DNA from: Nematopogon swammerdamellus
Taxonomy: Eukaryota > Arthropoda > Insecta > Lepidoptera > Adelidae
Length of the DNA: 64,000 bases
Assembly (NCBI GenBank): GCA_946902875.1
Contig: OX336354.1
Coordinates: forward strand, 9,955,247 to 10,019,246
Direction of reading: 5' to 3'
Under the pieces are notes generated by a model that did not search any database, was not told the origin of the DNA, and was given only the letters and a program-made list of their open reading frames with translations. Positions 32,870 to 43,068 of this stretch are shown in pieces (the first letter of the stretch is position 1; each line of letters begins with the position of its first letter). Both the position numbers and the translations under genes were made by a program.

Positions 32870-33137
32870 TGGTACGAGTATATTACAGCACAGCACCGAC
32901 CACCACGATTAGCAAAGTATTCGGACAAGATAAACGCAGCAAGTAAAGCACGAAGACTCACCTGCTGCATGACTCAGCGGAAAGATCGTGCTAAGGTGAC
33001 AGGTGGCTCGCCGGTCGCCCTTTAGCACGGCATATTGTCCTTTTTCCTTAGTCGCCTTTTACGATATGCACGGGGAGAGATGCAGAGAGGGGCTATTCTG
33101 TTGAAGTACCAGCCCTACACTGGGGGCTGGTACTTAA
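32870..33137 (+). mobile_element. Stem-loop repeat, 5'-truncated copy
   Basis: It starts within the stem-loop ('attacagcacagcaccgacc'), then 'gcagcaagtaaagcacgaag', 'acctgctgcatgactcagc', 'gccttttacgatatgcacgg' and 'ggagagatgcag'. It ends in a hairpin, 'aagtaccagccc' / 'gggctggtactt' (33106-33137). Confidence 0.65.
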
Positions 33138-33824
33138 ACAGAAAATTTAAATTAAAAAAAACTTGGGGAATGACAAGAAATCAATAGATAATTGATTTTT
33201 TTTCGCTTTATGCACACTATTTATGACTTTCCAGCTACTTCACGAGTTCATGTCCCCTCTAACCTATTGATGTTTTCCTAATCATTATTTTAACGCAATA
33301 TTTAAGCTTCGGTACGGTCTGCTAAGCTAAGCACATATAACATTATAGAACTTTGTCACGCGAGTTCGATCTCAACGCGTGGAGTTTGAATAAAGCAAAC
33401 AGTTAAATTATCATTGAGACAAAGTTCCGTAGACGTACCTCGACTTTTAGAGTGAACTGTACTAATGACTAGGAGAAAATGGCCGGCTTATGAATCGGAA
33501 ATATTTCGCTATTTGCATTGTAAGTTGGTCTGTCATGATCATTTAGGAGTGGAATGTCGGAGGCAGTCAGTTCTTTCTGTTCCAAAGTCGGACTAACGAA
33601 ATGAGTTCGGTGTTGATGAATTGTGTAATTTAATTCTTTCTCACATTAGTTGGAGTAAAATTTATACCGAATAGGGTTAACACATTTTTTAAGTGAAATT
33701 CCGCTACAAATGTACCGGAACCATCACCAGATGGAGAATGGAAAATTTTCTCAGAATAAAATTGTAGTAAAACTTAAAATAATGATTATTATTGTGTTCG
33801 TGGTGGGTTAGTATTTATTCTGGT
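33138..33824. other. Unassigned spacer
   Basis: No gene or clear repeat. Confidence 0.4.
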
Positions 33825-34160
33825 TTTTAGGGTTCCGTATCCGTCGTACGGGGCCCTATTACTAAGCCTACGCCGGCTGTCTGTCTGTCTGTCTCTTGTC
33901 TGACTGTCTGTCTGTCTGTCCGAGGGTTGTATGTATCTCTTGAACCGTAATACACAGGTAGCCCGTTGAAATGTTCCTAGAATATGTGTTATTATGGCCG
34001 ATATAACAATAAATAATCAAAATAAGAAAAAGTAAAAAATACAGGAAACTAAAAAGTGTATGCGCGCCATCTACCGAAAACAGTATGAAGCAGCGCTGAA
34101 CATGACATGGCTATACGGAACCCTCGGTGCGCGAGTTCGACTCGCACTTGGCCGGTTTTT
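33825..34160 (-). mobile_element. 'CCGGCCAAGTGCGAGTC' repeat, antisense
   Basis: It begins 'ttttagggttccgtatccg' and contains 'cctattactaagcctacgcc', a (GTCT)n run, 'agcccgttgaaatgttcc' and 'tgcgcgccatctaccg'. It ends 'gcgcgagttcgactcgcact' plus TGGCCGG. It is the same family as 16278-16646 and 55609-56010. Confidence 0.65.
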
Positions 34161-34335
34161 CGGAGGTAAGGTAAGAAGGGATGGGCCCTACAGTTTTACG
34201 TGGAATCCGAACCACGGTCAGCCTCCAACGGTCGAGCGGTCACCTATCCAAGTACTGACCGCGCCCAGGTGTGCTTATGAACACGACAGGCAGTCAACCG
34301 AACTCACCACTGAGCTACATTGCTTTTTACGTTAT
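34161..34335 (-). mobile_element. SINE head region, antisense
   Basis: 'gtaaggtaagaagggatggg', 'ttttacgtggaatccgaacc' (a B-box-like motif in antisense), 'ctccaacggtcgagcggtca' and 'ctcaccactgagctacatt' (an A-box-like motif in antisense). It matches the head part of the fuller copy at 46030-46425. The body is missing. Confidence 0.6.
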
Positions 34336-34439
34336 AAAATAAATCGAGAGCACTTGTGTGTAACACATTTTAGTACAATTTTAATTATATTTAGTGAAAC
34401 AGCTACATAGGTGAGCTGCTTATATCTGAACTGCCGAAT
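34336..34439. other. Short spacer
   Basis: Nothing recognised. Confidence 0.4.
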
Positions 34440-34690
34440 CTGCCGAACAGTTTTGAGCGAAAAGCCTAACTTGCAGAATGTCTATAGCAAAACGTCTACA
34501 ATCAATGTCTAAGTTGTAAAATGTCTAAGAGGCAAAACGTCTAAAACGTAATTTGCCTTATCAGCATTACGTTTATTATGGTAAAATGTCTAAGAAGTAA
34601 AACGTCTAAAACGTAATTTGCCTTAAAACAGCATTACGTCTACTATAGTAAAATGTCTAAGAAGCACAACATCCAAGATAAAAAAATCTA
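34440..34690. repeat. Tandem ATGTCTAA / ACGTCTAAA repeat
   Basis: A unit of about 70 bp (containing 'aaaatgtctaagaagtaaaa', 'cgtctaaaacgtaatttgcc' and 'agcattacgtctac') is present in about two and a half copies, built from shorter subrepeats near AAAAYGTCTAAR. It lies about 250 bp upstream of a MULE-like pseudogene and could be that element's subterminal repeat. Confidence 0.7.
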
Positions 34691-34933
34691 AATTAAAAAG
34701 CTACTCGGATTTAATTTTACGAAAGGATTAATCTATCTATGCACATGTCAATGGTACTCCGTATTAATTTAACTTAATACAATTGAAGTACATACTGGCC
34801 ATTATAAATTGAAGCAACCAGAATAATACAGAGAGAACGGCAGATAACAGAACCTCAATGTCATGTCAATAATTTGAATCGTGTGTGAATTCATGTTTTC
34901 AATAAAGAAAATTACATAAAAAATCATATAAAA
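34691..34933. other. AT-rich leader of the MULE-like remnant
   Basis: No gene was recognised. It lies between the tandem repeat and the first ATG of the transposase-like remnant. Confidence 0.3.
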
Positions 34934-35490
34934 ATGGATTTAGAAATACCAAAACCAGTTTTTGTAAAAACCAGTAAAGGTGGTAAAGTCTTACTACGGT
35001 GAGAATGATAATGCAACAACGTTGTGGCGGTGCTCTAACAGAAAGTGCAATGCAACGCTTAAATTGGACGAAGAAAGGGAGATGGTTTTATCAGAGTCAA
35101 CTCAATCTTGTTTTCAAACTGAAACGAAAAATAAAATATCGGTACTAGTAGAGGAATGTAAGGAGAAAGTCTGTAAAACCTTTGAGCCCGTACAACACGT
35201 TTTTTAAAAGTTTATTCTGAAACAAATTTAATATCTTCAGATGATGAGGGTGAGCTACCGATTTTCAAATCGAAAAATCCAAAAAAAATACATTATTTTG
35301 AGTTAGAAGAATATATTTGAAAACCACCAAAATGGAATTCAAAGCCTTAAATGACGTAAAAGTACCTGAAATAATTGCAAATGATTTCCTGGTGTGAGAC
35401 AATGGTGATGATGACAATGACAAAATTTTAATTTTTGCCACACCCTATGGCAAGAAAGTGCTTCAAAAGACGGCCGTCCTCGGGACAATG
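34934..35490 (+). pseudogene. FLYWCH plus MULE-type transposase remnant
   Basis: An ATG at 34934 opens 'MDLEIPKPVFVKTSKGGKV', the usual approach to a FLYWCH zinc finger. That frame meets TGA after 22 codons, and the homology continues in another frame as 'YYGENDNATTLWRCSNRKC' (Trp 35025, Cys 35031 and 35046). The usual His-x-His is replaced by Ser/Cys. After an acidic stretch ('SSDDEGELPIF') several stops follow, then 'DNGDDDNDKILIFATPYGKK' from 35398. This resembles the block before the first catalytic Asp of MULE transposases that carry an N-terminal FLYWCH. The DGTF-type catalytic block was not found, so the copy is truncated as well as frameshifted. A host FLYWCH gene fragment is the alternative. 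Confidence 0.55.
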
Positions 35491-36894
35491 AGTTTGCATT
35501 AGTATTTTTATTTAATTTAGTTTAATTTATTTAGCCCATCTGTATTTTTTTAAATCTGCAATAAAAGGCTTAAATTTGGCAAACATTAGAAAGTTTGCCT
35601 TGTGTGAACCAGAATTTTGCTTCAATAAATAAAAATGCATTTATTGAAACCGATAGTTTCAATAAAATAACCATCATCGGTGTCATGCATTATTTGCACG
35701 ATTTAGATTTTATTTTTAGATTTTATTTATTTTTTGCGCATACGACAATTACGTAAGTTGCTCAGCTCGCCGACAGACAAGCGTATCTGTCACGCAATCG
35801 CAACTTCCCGGCGATGTGTGAGCGATTAGGCTAGTTTACTATGTAGTCCCGGAGTACTAGGGCCGCAGCTGAAGGAAGTGTTAGATAAATCGCTTTCTGA
35901 TGAACTGGTTGCGGCGGATCTTGTTCCCATATCGGTACTAAACCGTCATCTAAGGAGTATTTTAATAAAATATGTTGCCGCGGCTTAGCGATACCTTTTT
36001 TCACTGATGCGCTCCTTGTTTACCACATGTGAAGAATTTTCCTATGGCTTAAAAAAAGACAGAAGAACATCAATTTATCAAGGAGGAGAAAGAAACCAAA
36101 GACAAAATTACAAATACAAAATGATTACAAATATTTTAGCGATTGATTCTGTAGCTAAAATAGCCGTTATAATTTTTAATTTTTTCGAAATAAAAAAAAA
36201 TCTTAATACTCATAAAATTTTTGGCGGTAAATAAACGAAAAATGTTTGGGGAAGCCAAAAAGGTATTTTTTATTTAAACAAAATTTCATCTACCCCTAAA
36301 ATGGACTTCGTATCCTAATGCCAATGGTGTCCATAAACTTTTATTATGAGGAAGTTCATTGTACAAAATATGTACATGACTATACCAGTTCTATTCTTTA
36401 CTTATAAATTAAATTAAAATGTAGTTACCCTCTAAACTACATATAAATTATCCTTAGAAAATATTGGAAGCGGCTTCTGCAATATTTATGTCAAGATTTT
36501 TAATTACTCTCATGCGCTTACATCTTTCATTTAACTCTTGCGAATGTATGTAAAATCTCATAATCTAGACATTGTGAAGCTACTTGAATTACTCGTAAGC
36601 AAACTGGCTTCCTTCTCGTGTTAAAAAGACGTAAGTTATCCAATTTGCATCCAATCTGATGTGGTTACAATTAACTTTAAACTACCCGCAGAGAAGGCTT
36701 GCTATGGTCAGTCTATCTGGAAAGCAGTTTGTTATATAGGTAGACCATAAGCCAATGGAATTTTAGGGGAATGTATACTTCGTGGATAAAATAATATAGA
36801 TATATATAGTATGGTTTTAATTGTACTATTTAGTTATAGCTATTATAACAACATTTAAATAATGACAAATACAAGAACATACAAGTGTTAAAGA
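35491..36894. other. Unassigned AT-rich region
   Basis: 'attgaaaccgatagtttcaataa' (35643) is a small hairpin. The frame at 36007-36234 is Lys/Asn-rich and not recognised. No gene was found. Confidence 0.4.
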
Positions 36895-37165
36895 GCGGCG
36901 GCGGAGAGGATCCTGCTAGGACTCTCTCTACAGCACAAAAGACGCAATGCAGACGACCTCCCGCAGGATCACCAAGATGCTAAAAACACCCAAATATCTA
37001 AAATGGAAGTGGACAGGTTACGCCACATGGAAGACGCTATGTGTGACGTCGGAGCACGAGATTGACGGGCTAGCATCCACGAAAAGGCAAACAAGCTCGC
37101 GGACGTCAAAGTGCGAGAGACGGGATTCATTAGAGAAAGCTGGGGGAAGACTACACCCAAATAGG
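36895..37165 (+). pseudogene. RTE-like LINE ORF2 C-terminal remnant
   Basis: The translation reads 'AAAERILLGLSLQHKRRN', then (other frame) 'RRITKMLKTPKYLKWKWTGY'. This corresponds to the blocks 'ERRMLG-SLRDR-RN' and 'KWRWAGH' that follow the RT domain in RTE-type LINEs. Frameshifts break it. It is collinear with the copy at 44985-45560. Confidence 0.6.
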
Positions 37166-37497
37166 GTCACCTATTAAGTAATAAAAAAGCGATCAAGAGC
37201 GAGTCAGGCTCGCACAAATTATGAATCCGTACTAAAACAAAAAAAAAAACAAAAATGTTTTTTTCCCCGAAAATATTACATTATCAAAAAAAACCTGCAG
37301 TTTTCTTATAATATATGGCTTAATAATATCTACTAACTCTATGAAAGCCAAAATGTTAGCTTGAGAAACCTAGGAGAACAGGGGGGAGAGGGAACGGTAA
37401 TATTTTCATATTTTTAGCAATATATTAGTCTTATTGATCACTGAACTTAAAATTGTAAAAAAAAAAAAATGTATTCCTTATAGTTGGCTCTTTAAAA
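37166..37497. other. Unassigned spacer
   Basis: 'agcgagtcaggctcgcacaa' (37199) resembles the edge of the GGCCAAGTGCGAGTC family. A-runs. No gene. Confidence 0.4.
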
Positions 37498-37965
37498 TGA
37501 TACCCCACACGATACGATATACAGATGAAATCCCTGCCAGGTGCGCGTTGTACGAAGGTGGAAAGGGGACGGCGAAATCGCGTTAAACAGCTCCTCCGAG
37601 CACTCCCCGTGGAATAAGCGATAGAACACACTTAGGGCGCCGACATCCCTCCGAAGTTGCAGTGGTTCTAGATCGCGGGACACGTCGGGGTCATCCACTA
37701 GTCGCACGGTTCGACGCTGGATCGAGTCCAAAGGCGCCAGCTGGTATTTGGCTGAGCCATCCCACAAGTGCGAGCAGTACTCCAAGCAGGACCTAATCTG
37801 CGATTTATACAAAAGCAGCCTTTGGCCCGGCGTGAAGTACCGTCGCACCTTATTGAGTACGCCTAGCATTTTAGAAGCCAGCTTGGCCTTGCCCTCGATG
37901 TGGCGCCGGTAGTTTAGGTCGTGCGACAGTTCGACTCCGAGGACCCCGAGGTGGTCACTTTAGTA
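37498..37965 (-). pseudogene. Jockey-like LINE RT C-terminal fragment
   Basis: On the minus strand 'MLGVLNKVRRYFTPGQRLL', 'YKSQIRSCLEYCSHLWDG', 'PLDSIQRRTVRLVDDPDV', 'DVGALSVFYRLFHGECSEEL' run in one 126-codon frame, better preserved than the other copies. The region just upstream (37870-37965) continues the homology ('RRHIEGKAKLASK'-like). It lacks YADD and the 3'UTR. It closely resembles the plus-strand fragment at 18340-18836, so both derive from one family. Confidence 0.75.
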
Positions 37966-38337
37966 TATGTGCGCGTCATCAAGTTTCAAGTTTCTACGTT
38001 ACTTAGTTTTCGAGAAAAACTTCTGTGATAATGGTTCCGTTTTTCCTTTTAAGGTACGGAACCATAAAAATAATTAATAATGATTGAAAAGTCTTACGTG
38101 CACCTTGTGGCCACCCTATCAAACACGGTAGAACTAACTGGCTACCACATTAGACGTAGCTAAGCCACATACTCGTACCGGCTAGCAACTAGCAGGTAGC
38201 CTCTGGAGGCAATCGGACCAGGCTTTAGTTCTTTTCAATTAGTGTGCGTTGGCTACCACTTGTCACCGTCACACATAGCAGTCGCTCGACCAAGTAAGGG
38301 TCGGGTCGCATTGGGTTACTTCTTTTGGGACGTAGGT
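37966..38337. other. Repeat edge and unassigned spacer
   Basis: 37984-38075 resembles an antisense piece of the repeat at 14213 ('ttaaggtacggaacc'). 38130-38290 contains several 'ggctaccac'/'gctagc' motifs of unknown origin. Confidence 0.35.
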
Positions 38338-38736
38338 ACGTACGGGACCCTATTACTAAGCCTACACCCCGCCACGCCGTATCTACCACAATAACACAAA
38401 ATGTGTGTTATTATGGTGGATATCCTAACAAATATTAAAAATAAAAAAAGCAATTAAAAGTAAAAAATTGAAGGGAACCCCTTTAATATAAGAAACGTCT
38501 TTTTGGTTTGATCAATCCTAAAATGGTAATACATAGAAGCGTAAATCTTAGTTATAGTGCAAGCTCTAACGTAAAATAAAAAATAATAAAAAACCGGTTT
38601 AATGTGAATCGGGCTCGCATTAAGAATCCCGAACTGATAACAAAGGAAACACAATTTCTTTATTGAATACATAACACAAATATATTGTGTGGTGGTACGG
38701 AACCCTTGGCGAGTCCGACTCGTACTAGGCCGGTTC
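38338..38736 (-). mobile_element. 'CCGGCCAAGTGCGAGTC' repeat, antisense, interrupted
   Basis: The ends 'cgggaccctattactaagcc' and 'gcgagtccgactcgtacta' plus GGCCGG match the family at 33825-34160. The tetranucleotide tract is missing and the middle is unrelated or duplicated. A second partial end, 'gtgaatcgggctcgcattaa', sits at 38605. Confidence 0.55.
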
Positions 38737-39477
38737 TTATGCTACCTCACATCACCAAAAACACTCGTTTATTCGTCCTAAGTGCTACGTCAATAATTTC
38801 CTTTCTTTAGCCAATAGGTACTTAGCAGAAATACATTATTTATAGGCAGGCACATGCGAATAAGTCTGTGTTATTTCGAAGTGCAGTTTATTCCAGTGAG
38901 TCTTGTATACATTTTATTAGTATACAGCGTTGCTCGTGGTTATTTTCTTCATCGGTGCCATCAATTTAAGTCATTTTTATTTCATCTCAATATGAGAAAT
39001 CGTAAAGAGATTTGGCACAAAAAGCATTGTCTGCTTATAGCATACTTTTTGTAATACATGCTTTAATTGTAAAACTGGGGGTTTAAAAAAAAATATACAA
39101 AAACAAGCACAGTTCGCCGGCCGTGGTTGCAGAAACAAAAAAGTTATTGAGTTTCTGGTTCCCATTTGGGTCTGCATACAAAAATCACCACATTAAAATA
39201 AATGTTTTTCCAGACCCGTATATACGCCGGCTATGTTTGGCCGATGTTTTCTCTTCTTTAATTTCTATTAAAATAAAAATAAATTTCTTCCTTTTTTCTT
39301 TCTTTAAATTCAGTCTGTGCCCAGTATGACCTCAGCGCTACGTGCCAACATATCGCGAGTGTATGCAACACGGTCGCGGCCGCGGGTAAGTAGACAAGAC
39401 GAGGTTTCTAAAGCTCCGTCTACTTTGTTACTTCTCTAGTCACCGCGCTTGAGGAGCCTGTAATTCTATTTCGTTTC
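38737..39477. other. Unassigned spacer
   Basis: Overlapping 60-70 codon frames (38854-39329) lack known motifs. No gene was recognised. Confidence 0.4.
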
Positions 39478-39875
39478 TTTTTTTTATGTAATCCGGTATG
39501 GGTTGCTGAGTCGGAGGGGCCAAAGCGCATCCTTCGACCAGCCAATATTACCTCCGAGAAGGTTGGCGCCATGCCGGAGACTTCCCTGGATTGCTGGCTA
39601 TACTGGACTACAGGAGAACACAACCGAGGTTGCTATGCGGTCATCTTACATCCAGTACGGTGGTACCAACCCAGTCTGCTACAATTTGAGCCTACCACCT
39701 AGTAAGGGGCAAGCGAAGGGACCTACAGTTTTACACTGGTTCCGAACGGTGAAGCAGCAGGTGTATGTATGCACATGCACGTAAATTTTTTCGTCAGAAA
39801 AAACTCATTGGTACACGCCGACCGGATTCGAACCGCGGACCTCTCGCATGAGAAGCCGATGCCCAAACCACTTTT
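39478..39875 (-). mobile_element. tRNA-headed SINE, second subfamily, antisense
   Basis: The poly-T at 39478-39485 is the antisense tail, followed by 'tccggtatgggttgctgagt', 'cgaccagccaatattacctc', 'tacagttttacactggttcc' and a tRNA-like head in antisense containing GGATTCGAACC (39823-39833, a B box in reverse). It shares the 'ggtggtaccaacccagtctg' core with the family at 22931 but differs at the 3' end. Two opposed relatives occur at 57915-58575. Confidence 0.65.
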
Positions 39876-39929
39876 CTTGTTTGCCTTTTGGGCTTTTGGA
39901 TGATCACATTAACATTTCCATCAATCAAA

Positions 39930-40195
39930 TACATACATACATCCATACATACATCCATACATCCATATCACACACAAAATACATACATACATCCATACAT
40001 CCATATCACACACAAAATACATACATACATCCATACATACATCCATACATCCATATCACACACAAAATACATACATACATCCATACATCCTTCCATACAT
40101 CCATATCACACACAAAATACATACATACATCCATACATACATCCAAACATCCATATCACACACAAAATACATACATACATCCATATCACACACGC
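39930..40195. repeat. CATA/CCATA minisatellite, ~50-bp period
   Basis: Units near 'acatacatacatccatacat' plus 'ccatatcacacacaaaat' are repeated five times (four of 50 bp and one of 38 bp). The last unit runs into the stem-loop repeat, whose own first bases (catatcacacacgctgaatc) are part of the repeated unit. The array therefore arose by expansion across that element's 5' junction. Confidence 0.9.
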
Positions 40196-40495
40196 TGAAT
40201 CCCGACAATCGGGGTAAGCAGAGTAATCGGTGTTGTGCTGCAAGAACTCTCGTAAATTACAGCACAACACCGACCACCACGTTTTGCAAAGTATTCGAAC
40301 AAGATTCAATCGATCAAGCAGCAAGTAAGGCACGAAGACCCACCTGCTGCATGACTCGGTGGAAGTACCATGCCAAGGTGAGAGGTGGCGAGATCTTGTC
40401 CTTATCCCTTAGTCGCCTTTTACGACATGCACGGGGAGAGATGCAGTGGGGCTATTCTTTTTAAGTACCGGGCCCACACGGTACTTAAAAAGAAT
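40187..40495 (+). mobile_element. Stem-loop repeat, complete copy with terminal hairpin
   Basis: 'cacacacgctgaatcccgac', 'cggtgttgtgctgcaagaac', 'cagcacaacaccgaccacc' (stem-loop about 40229-40272), 'cagcaagtaaggcacgaaga', 'gccttttacgacatgcacgg' and 'ggagagatgcagtggggc'. The end is a perfect hairpin, arms 40454-40470 and 40479-40495, around 'ggcccaca'. It is the reference copy for the family in this window. Confidence 0.7.
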
Positions 40496-41094
40496 CAATC
40501 AAATATCGACTGCTAAAAGCGAGAAAACTGTGCATGAGAAATCAACAAAATTTTTTGGGAGTGATTTACCTCGGATTGAAGTTTTTTTCAAGAACAAAAC
40601 ATTTATAATTGCACCTACTTCTCACATTCGTGTTTGATAAATTAACTATGATAACCTTTTTAATGAACAGCATTCTGAACAAAATGTTCAAATTCATTAT
40701 GACCTTAGAAATAGTTAGTGTACCCTTGAAATACTTAATATTTTAATTAAATAATTTTAAATGTGAGAATTTAGTAAAACATTTTTAAATGTAATATAAA
40801 TAAATAATAAAAATAAAAGTAATTATTCAGCTTCTGATGTAAAGTCACCGCATTATCGAATTTTAATAGTAATTATAAATAACGATGTAATTGCACTTAT
40901 AATGGTTGAGTAAAATGAGAAATTTATGCTAATTAATATCTCATAAAATTTGCAATGGAAGCCGTGCGTTACTAAATTCGTGGCGTTTGTGTGATGCGTG
41001 TATGAGGTACGTGTTTTATATATTTTTTGTTATATTTGCTATCATAACTGTAGCAATTTATCTGACAAAAATAATGTTAGAACACGGAGTTTCC
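40496..41094. other. Unassigned AT-rich spacer
   Basis: No gene or clear repeat. Confidence 0.4.
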
Positions 41095-41890
41095 AGATAT
41101 TATTCTTCCAAAGGGACTTTCATCGTCGCCAGAACTAAAGCAGTGTTCCCTCGCTGGATTGCGACACATTGCGAGGTTGATTTTCTGCGTGAGGAACGCT
41201 TTGAAATGAAGACGGACCCCGATCGCTTCTTTAGTAGACGGCCCAGCTGCTTAACAAATTCTTTGGCGTCCGCGCTCCGTGCCCCAAGAGTTTCCACCAA
41301 TAAGGCAGAAAATTCATAATTAGTTTTTACCAAACGGTATTGATTATTATTTTTGCCCGTTTATGCCTTTGCAGCGGCGTAGCTGGCAAACAGACAAGAG
41401 CCTCCAATGGCCTACGAATAGGGGCTGGGGTATCTGCATACATAACATCCCATACCAAACCTTCTCTCTACGACAACAACGTCATGCCATCCTGTCGCTT
41501 TCTGTCATCTCGCGACCGGTTCTAGAACACTCTGTATGTTGCCGGAAGCAAGGGAGCGCTTCGCAGTTCTGTTGATGTCGGCGTGGCGCGATAACCTGCC
41601 AGAACTCCAGGAACAAGAAAGACCGTGGTGTCCAAGCGTTCCCACTGGGACCCCGCAGAGGCAAACGTGCGACTCGCATATTCTGATACCAAAACGTAGG
41701 CGGAACGCGATACGAAGCGTGACCTGATTCTGGAGTGTGCCTAGATGAGGCGAAGGATGTTGCGACGTAACCAAGCGACGGTTTCGGTACAGAATCGACA
41801 AGGTACTGTGGTTAGAGCAGATAAAATCCGGCGATGTCACAGCCCTCGTTACATCCCTTACAGAGCGAAGGCCTCAACCTAGGTATTTAA
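41095..41890 (-). pseudogene. Retroelement with nuclease-like C-terminal domain, decayed
   Basis: On the minus strand: 'VTLRIAFRLRFGIRICESHV', then a Cys/His block 'CLCGVPVGTLGHHGLSC', 'GRLSRHADINRTAKRSLAS' and 'IQSVLEPVA' (41505-41840). After a frameshift come remains near 'GLVWDVMYADTPAP' (about 41400-41470). In a third frame (41100-41333) come 'SADAKEFVKQLGRLL' and 'CVAIQRGNTALVLAT'. In intact relatives this region follows a reverse transcriptase. The E...RPD...WD-x-x order resembles a PD-(D/E)XK (restriction-like) nuclease, which is my inference. No RT core lies upstream here. The copies at 1695 and 8300 are the last third only. Confidence 0.6.
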
Positions 41891-43060
41891 TTGGAACTAC
41901 ATTTTGAGCCCAGGCAAGGTCGTTGAAAGTTACGTTTATGTTCAGGATATTTTTATCGAATAATTTATCATCGAGTCTAAGTAAAATATTTTGTCTAAAT
42001 ATTTAAAGAAAGGACCCGTGCAAAGAATATAAGTACATTTTGGTAAATAGGTTTTTTGTTTGATTTACGTACGCAATCTGAATGTCCCACTGACAATAGT
42101 CACTACACTATTTACTTAGCAACCCATAGGGCTTCATCTAGTAGGAAAACTTGATCTCAAAATGATCTACGGAATATTTCCTCTTATCCGTTAGCAAACG
42201 TTAGTTAAAAATTCAACTCGCCATGCTTGACTAGTGCGTGTAACGTAAATTAATTTAATGTGGAAAAGTTCAATATAATATTTATTATATATAAATTACA
42301 TACTCAATACTCATTCAACATTCTTGTTCAGCCACGAGCTAGCCAATTAGAAGTCGTATCATCAACAACCATTCTCGCAAGTAACCTGCCAAGTACAGCG
42401 CTATTCTGCTACTATACGGCTATCGCAACATTACTCTCACTAGCGATAACACGATTGACAATGACGTGTTAGCTAGCTGAGATACAAAAAAATACGCCTT
42501 GTTTAGTTGACTACTGATCGGTAATCACGATGTAAACCACCAGCTTTAAAAAATCTAGAAAATAAAATTGTCTGTCTAAAATCGAAAAATAAGTGTACAT
42601 AAATATGGAGTAGAAATAAGTGTATATAATATCAATCGTAAACCAAAAAAGCGTAAAACGACCCTATTGCCACTCAAAATACATGTCAACAATATTTAAC
42701 ATAAACAAATGTGTTTAATTTTATTACCTGTACTAATCATAGAATTGCAGACCATACATTCATTGTCAACTCACTATTTTATACAAAATTGTTATTTACA
42801 TTGTTATCTGTATGGGAGTAATACCACTTTCACATTGTCATTACAATAATACTTGTAATTTTTATCTAACACAACCCTCTGAAGTTTAACATAGCGCCAA
42901 AGCGCTACATCAACACGCAGAAATAGAACAGCGCGCGCGCTTCCCGAACCGATATGGCTCGTCAAACGGTACACAGAGGCCCGCTGAGGTGTCCCCGGTT
43001 CCAGTACCATCTCATACAAGTGCCTATCACTTTGTAAATTCTTACCTCGGCTACGACACC
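41891..43060. other. Unassigned region
   Basis: The plus frame 42260-42472 and minus frame 42804-43019 have no known motif. No gene was recognised. Confidence 0.35.
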
Positions 43061-43068
43061 TATAAAAG
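43061..43068 (+). promoter_or_regulatory. Candidate TATA box
   Basis: TATAAAAG followed by 'gcgccgc' in a locally GC-richer stretch resembles an insect core promoter. No initiator consensus or downstream ORF supports it, so it is only a candidate. Confidence 0.15.

Noticed and set aside
39800..39875. tRNA gene on the minus strand (GGTTCGAATCC box)
   Set aside because: The box sits at the head of a SINE copy with a matching body and tail, and the cloverleaf is not complete.
39848..40217. His/Tyr/Thr-rich overlapping frames
   Set aside because: They are translations of the CATA/CCATA minisatellite.
40987..41319. 110-codon plus-strand frame with an apparent hydrophobic N-terminus
   Set aside because: It is antisense to the retroelement C-terminal remnant, which has recognisable conserved blocks.
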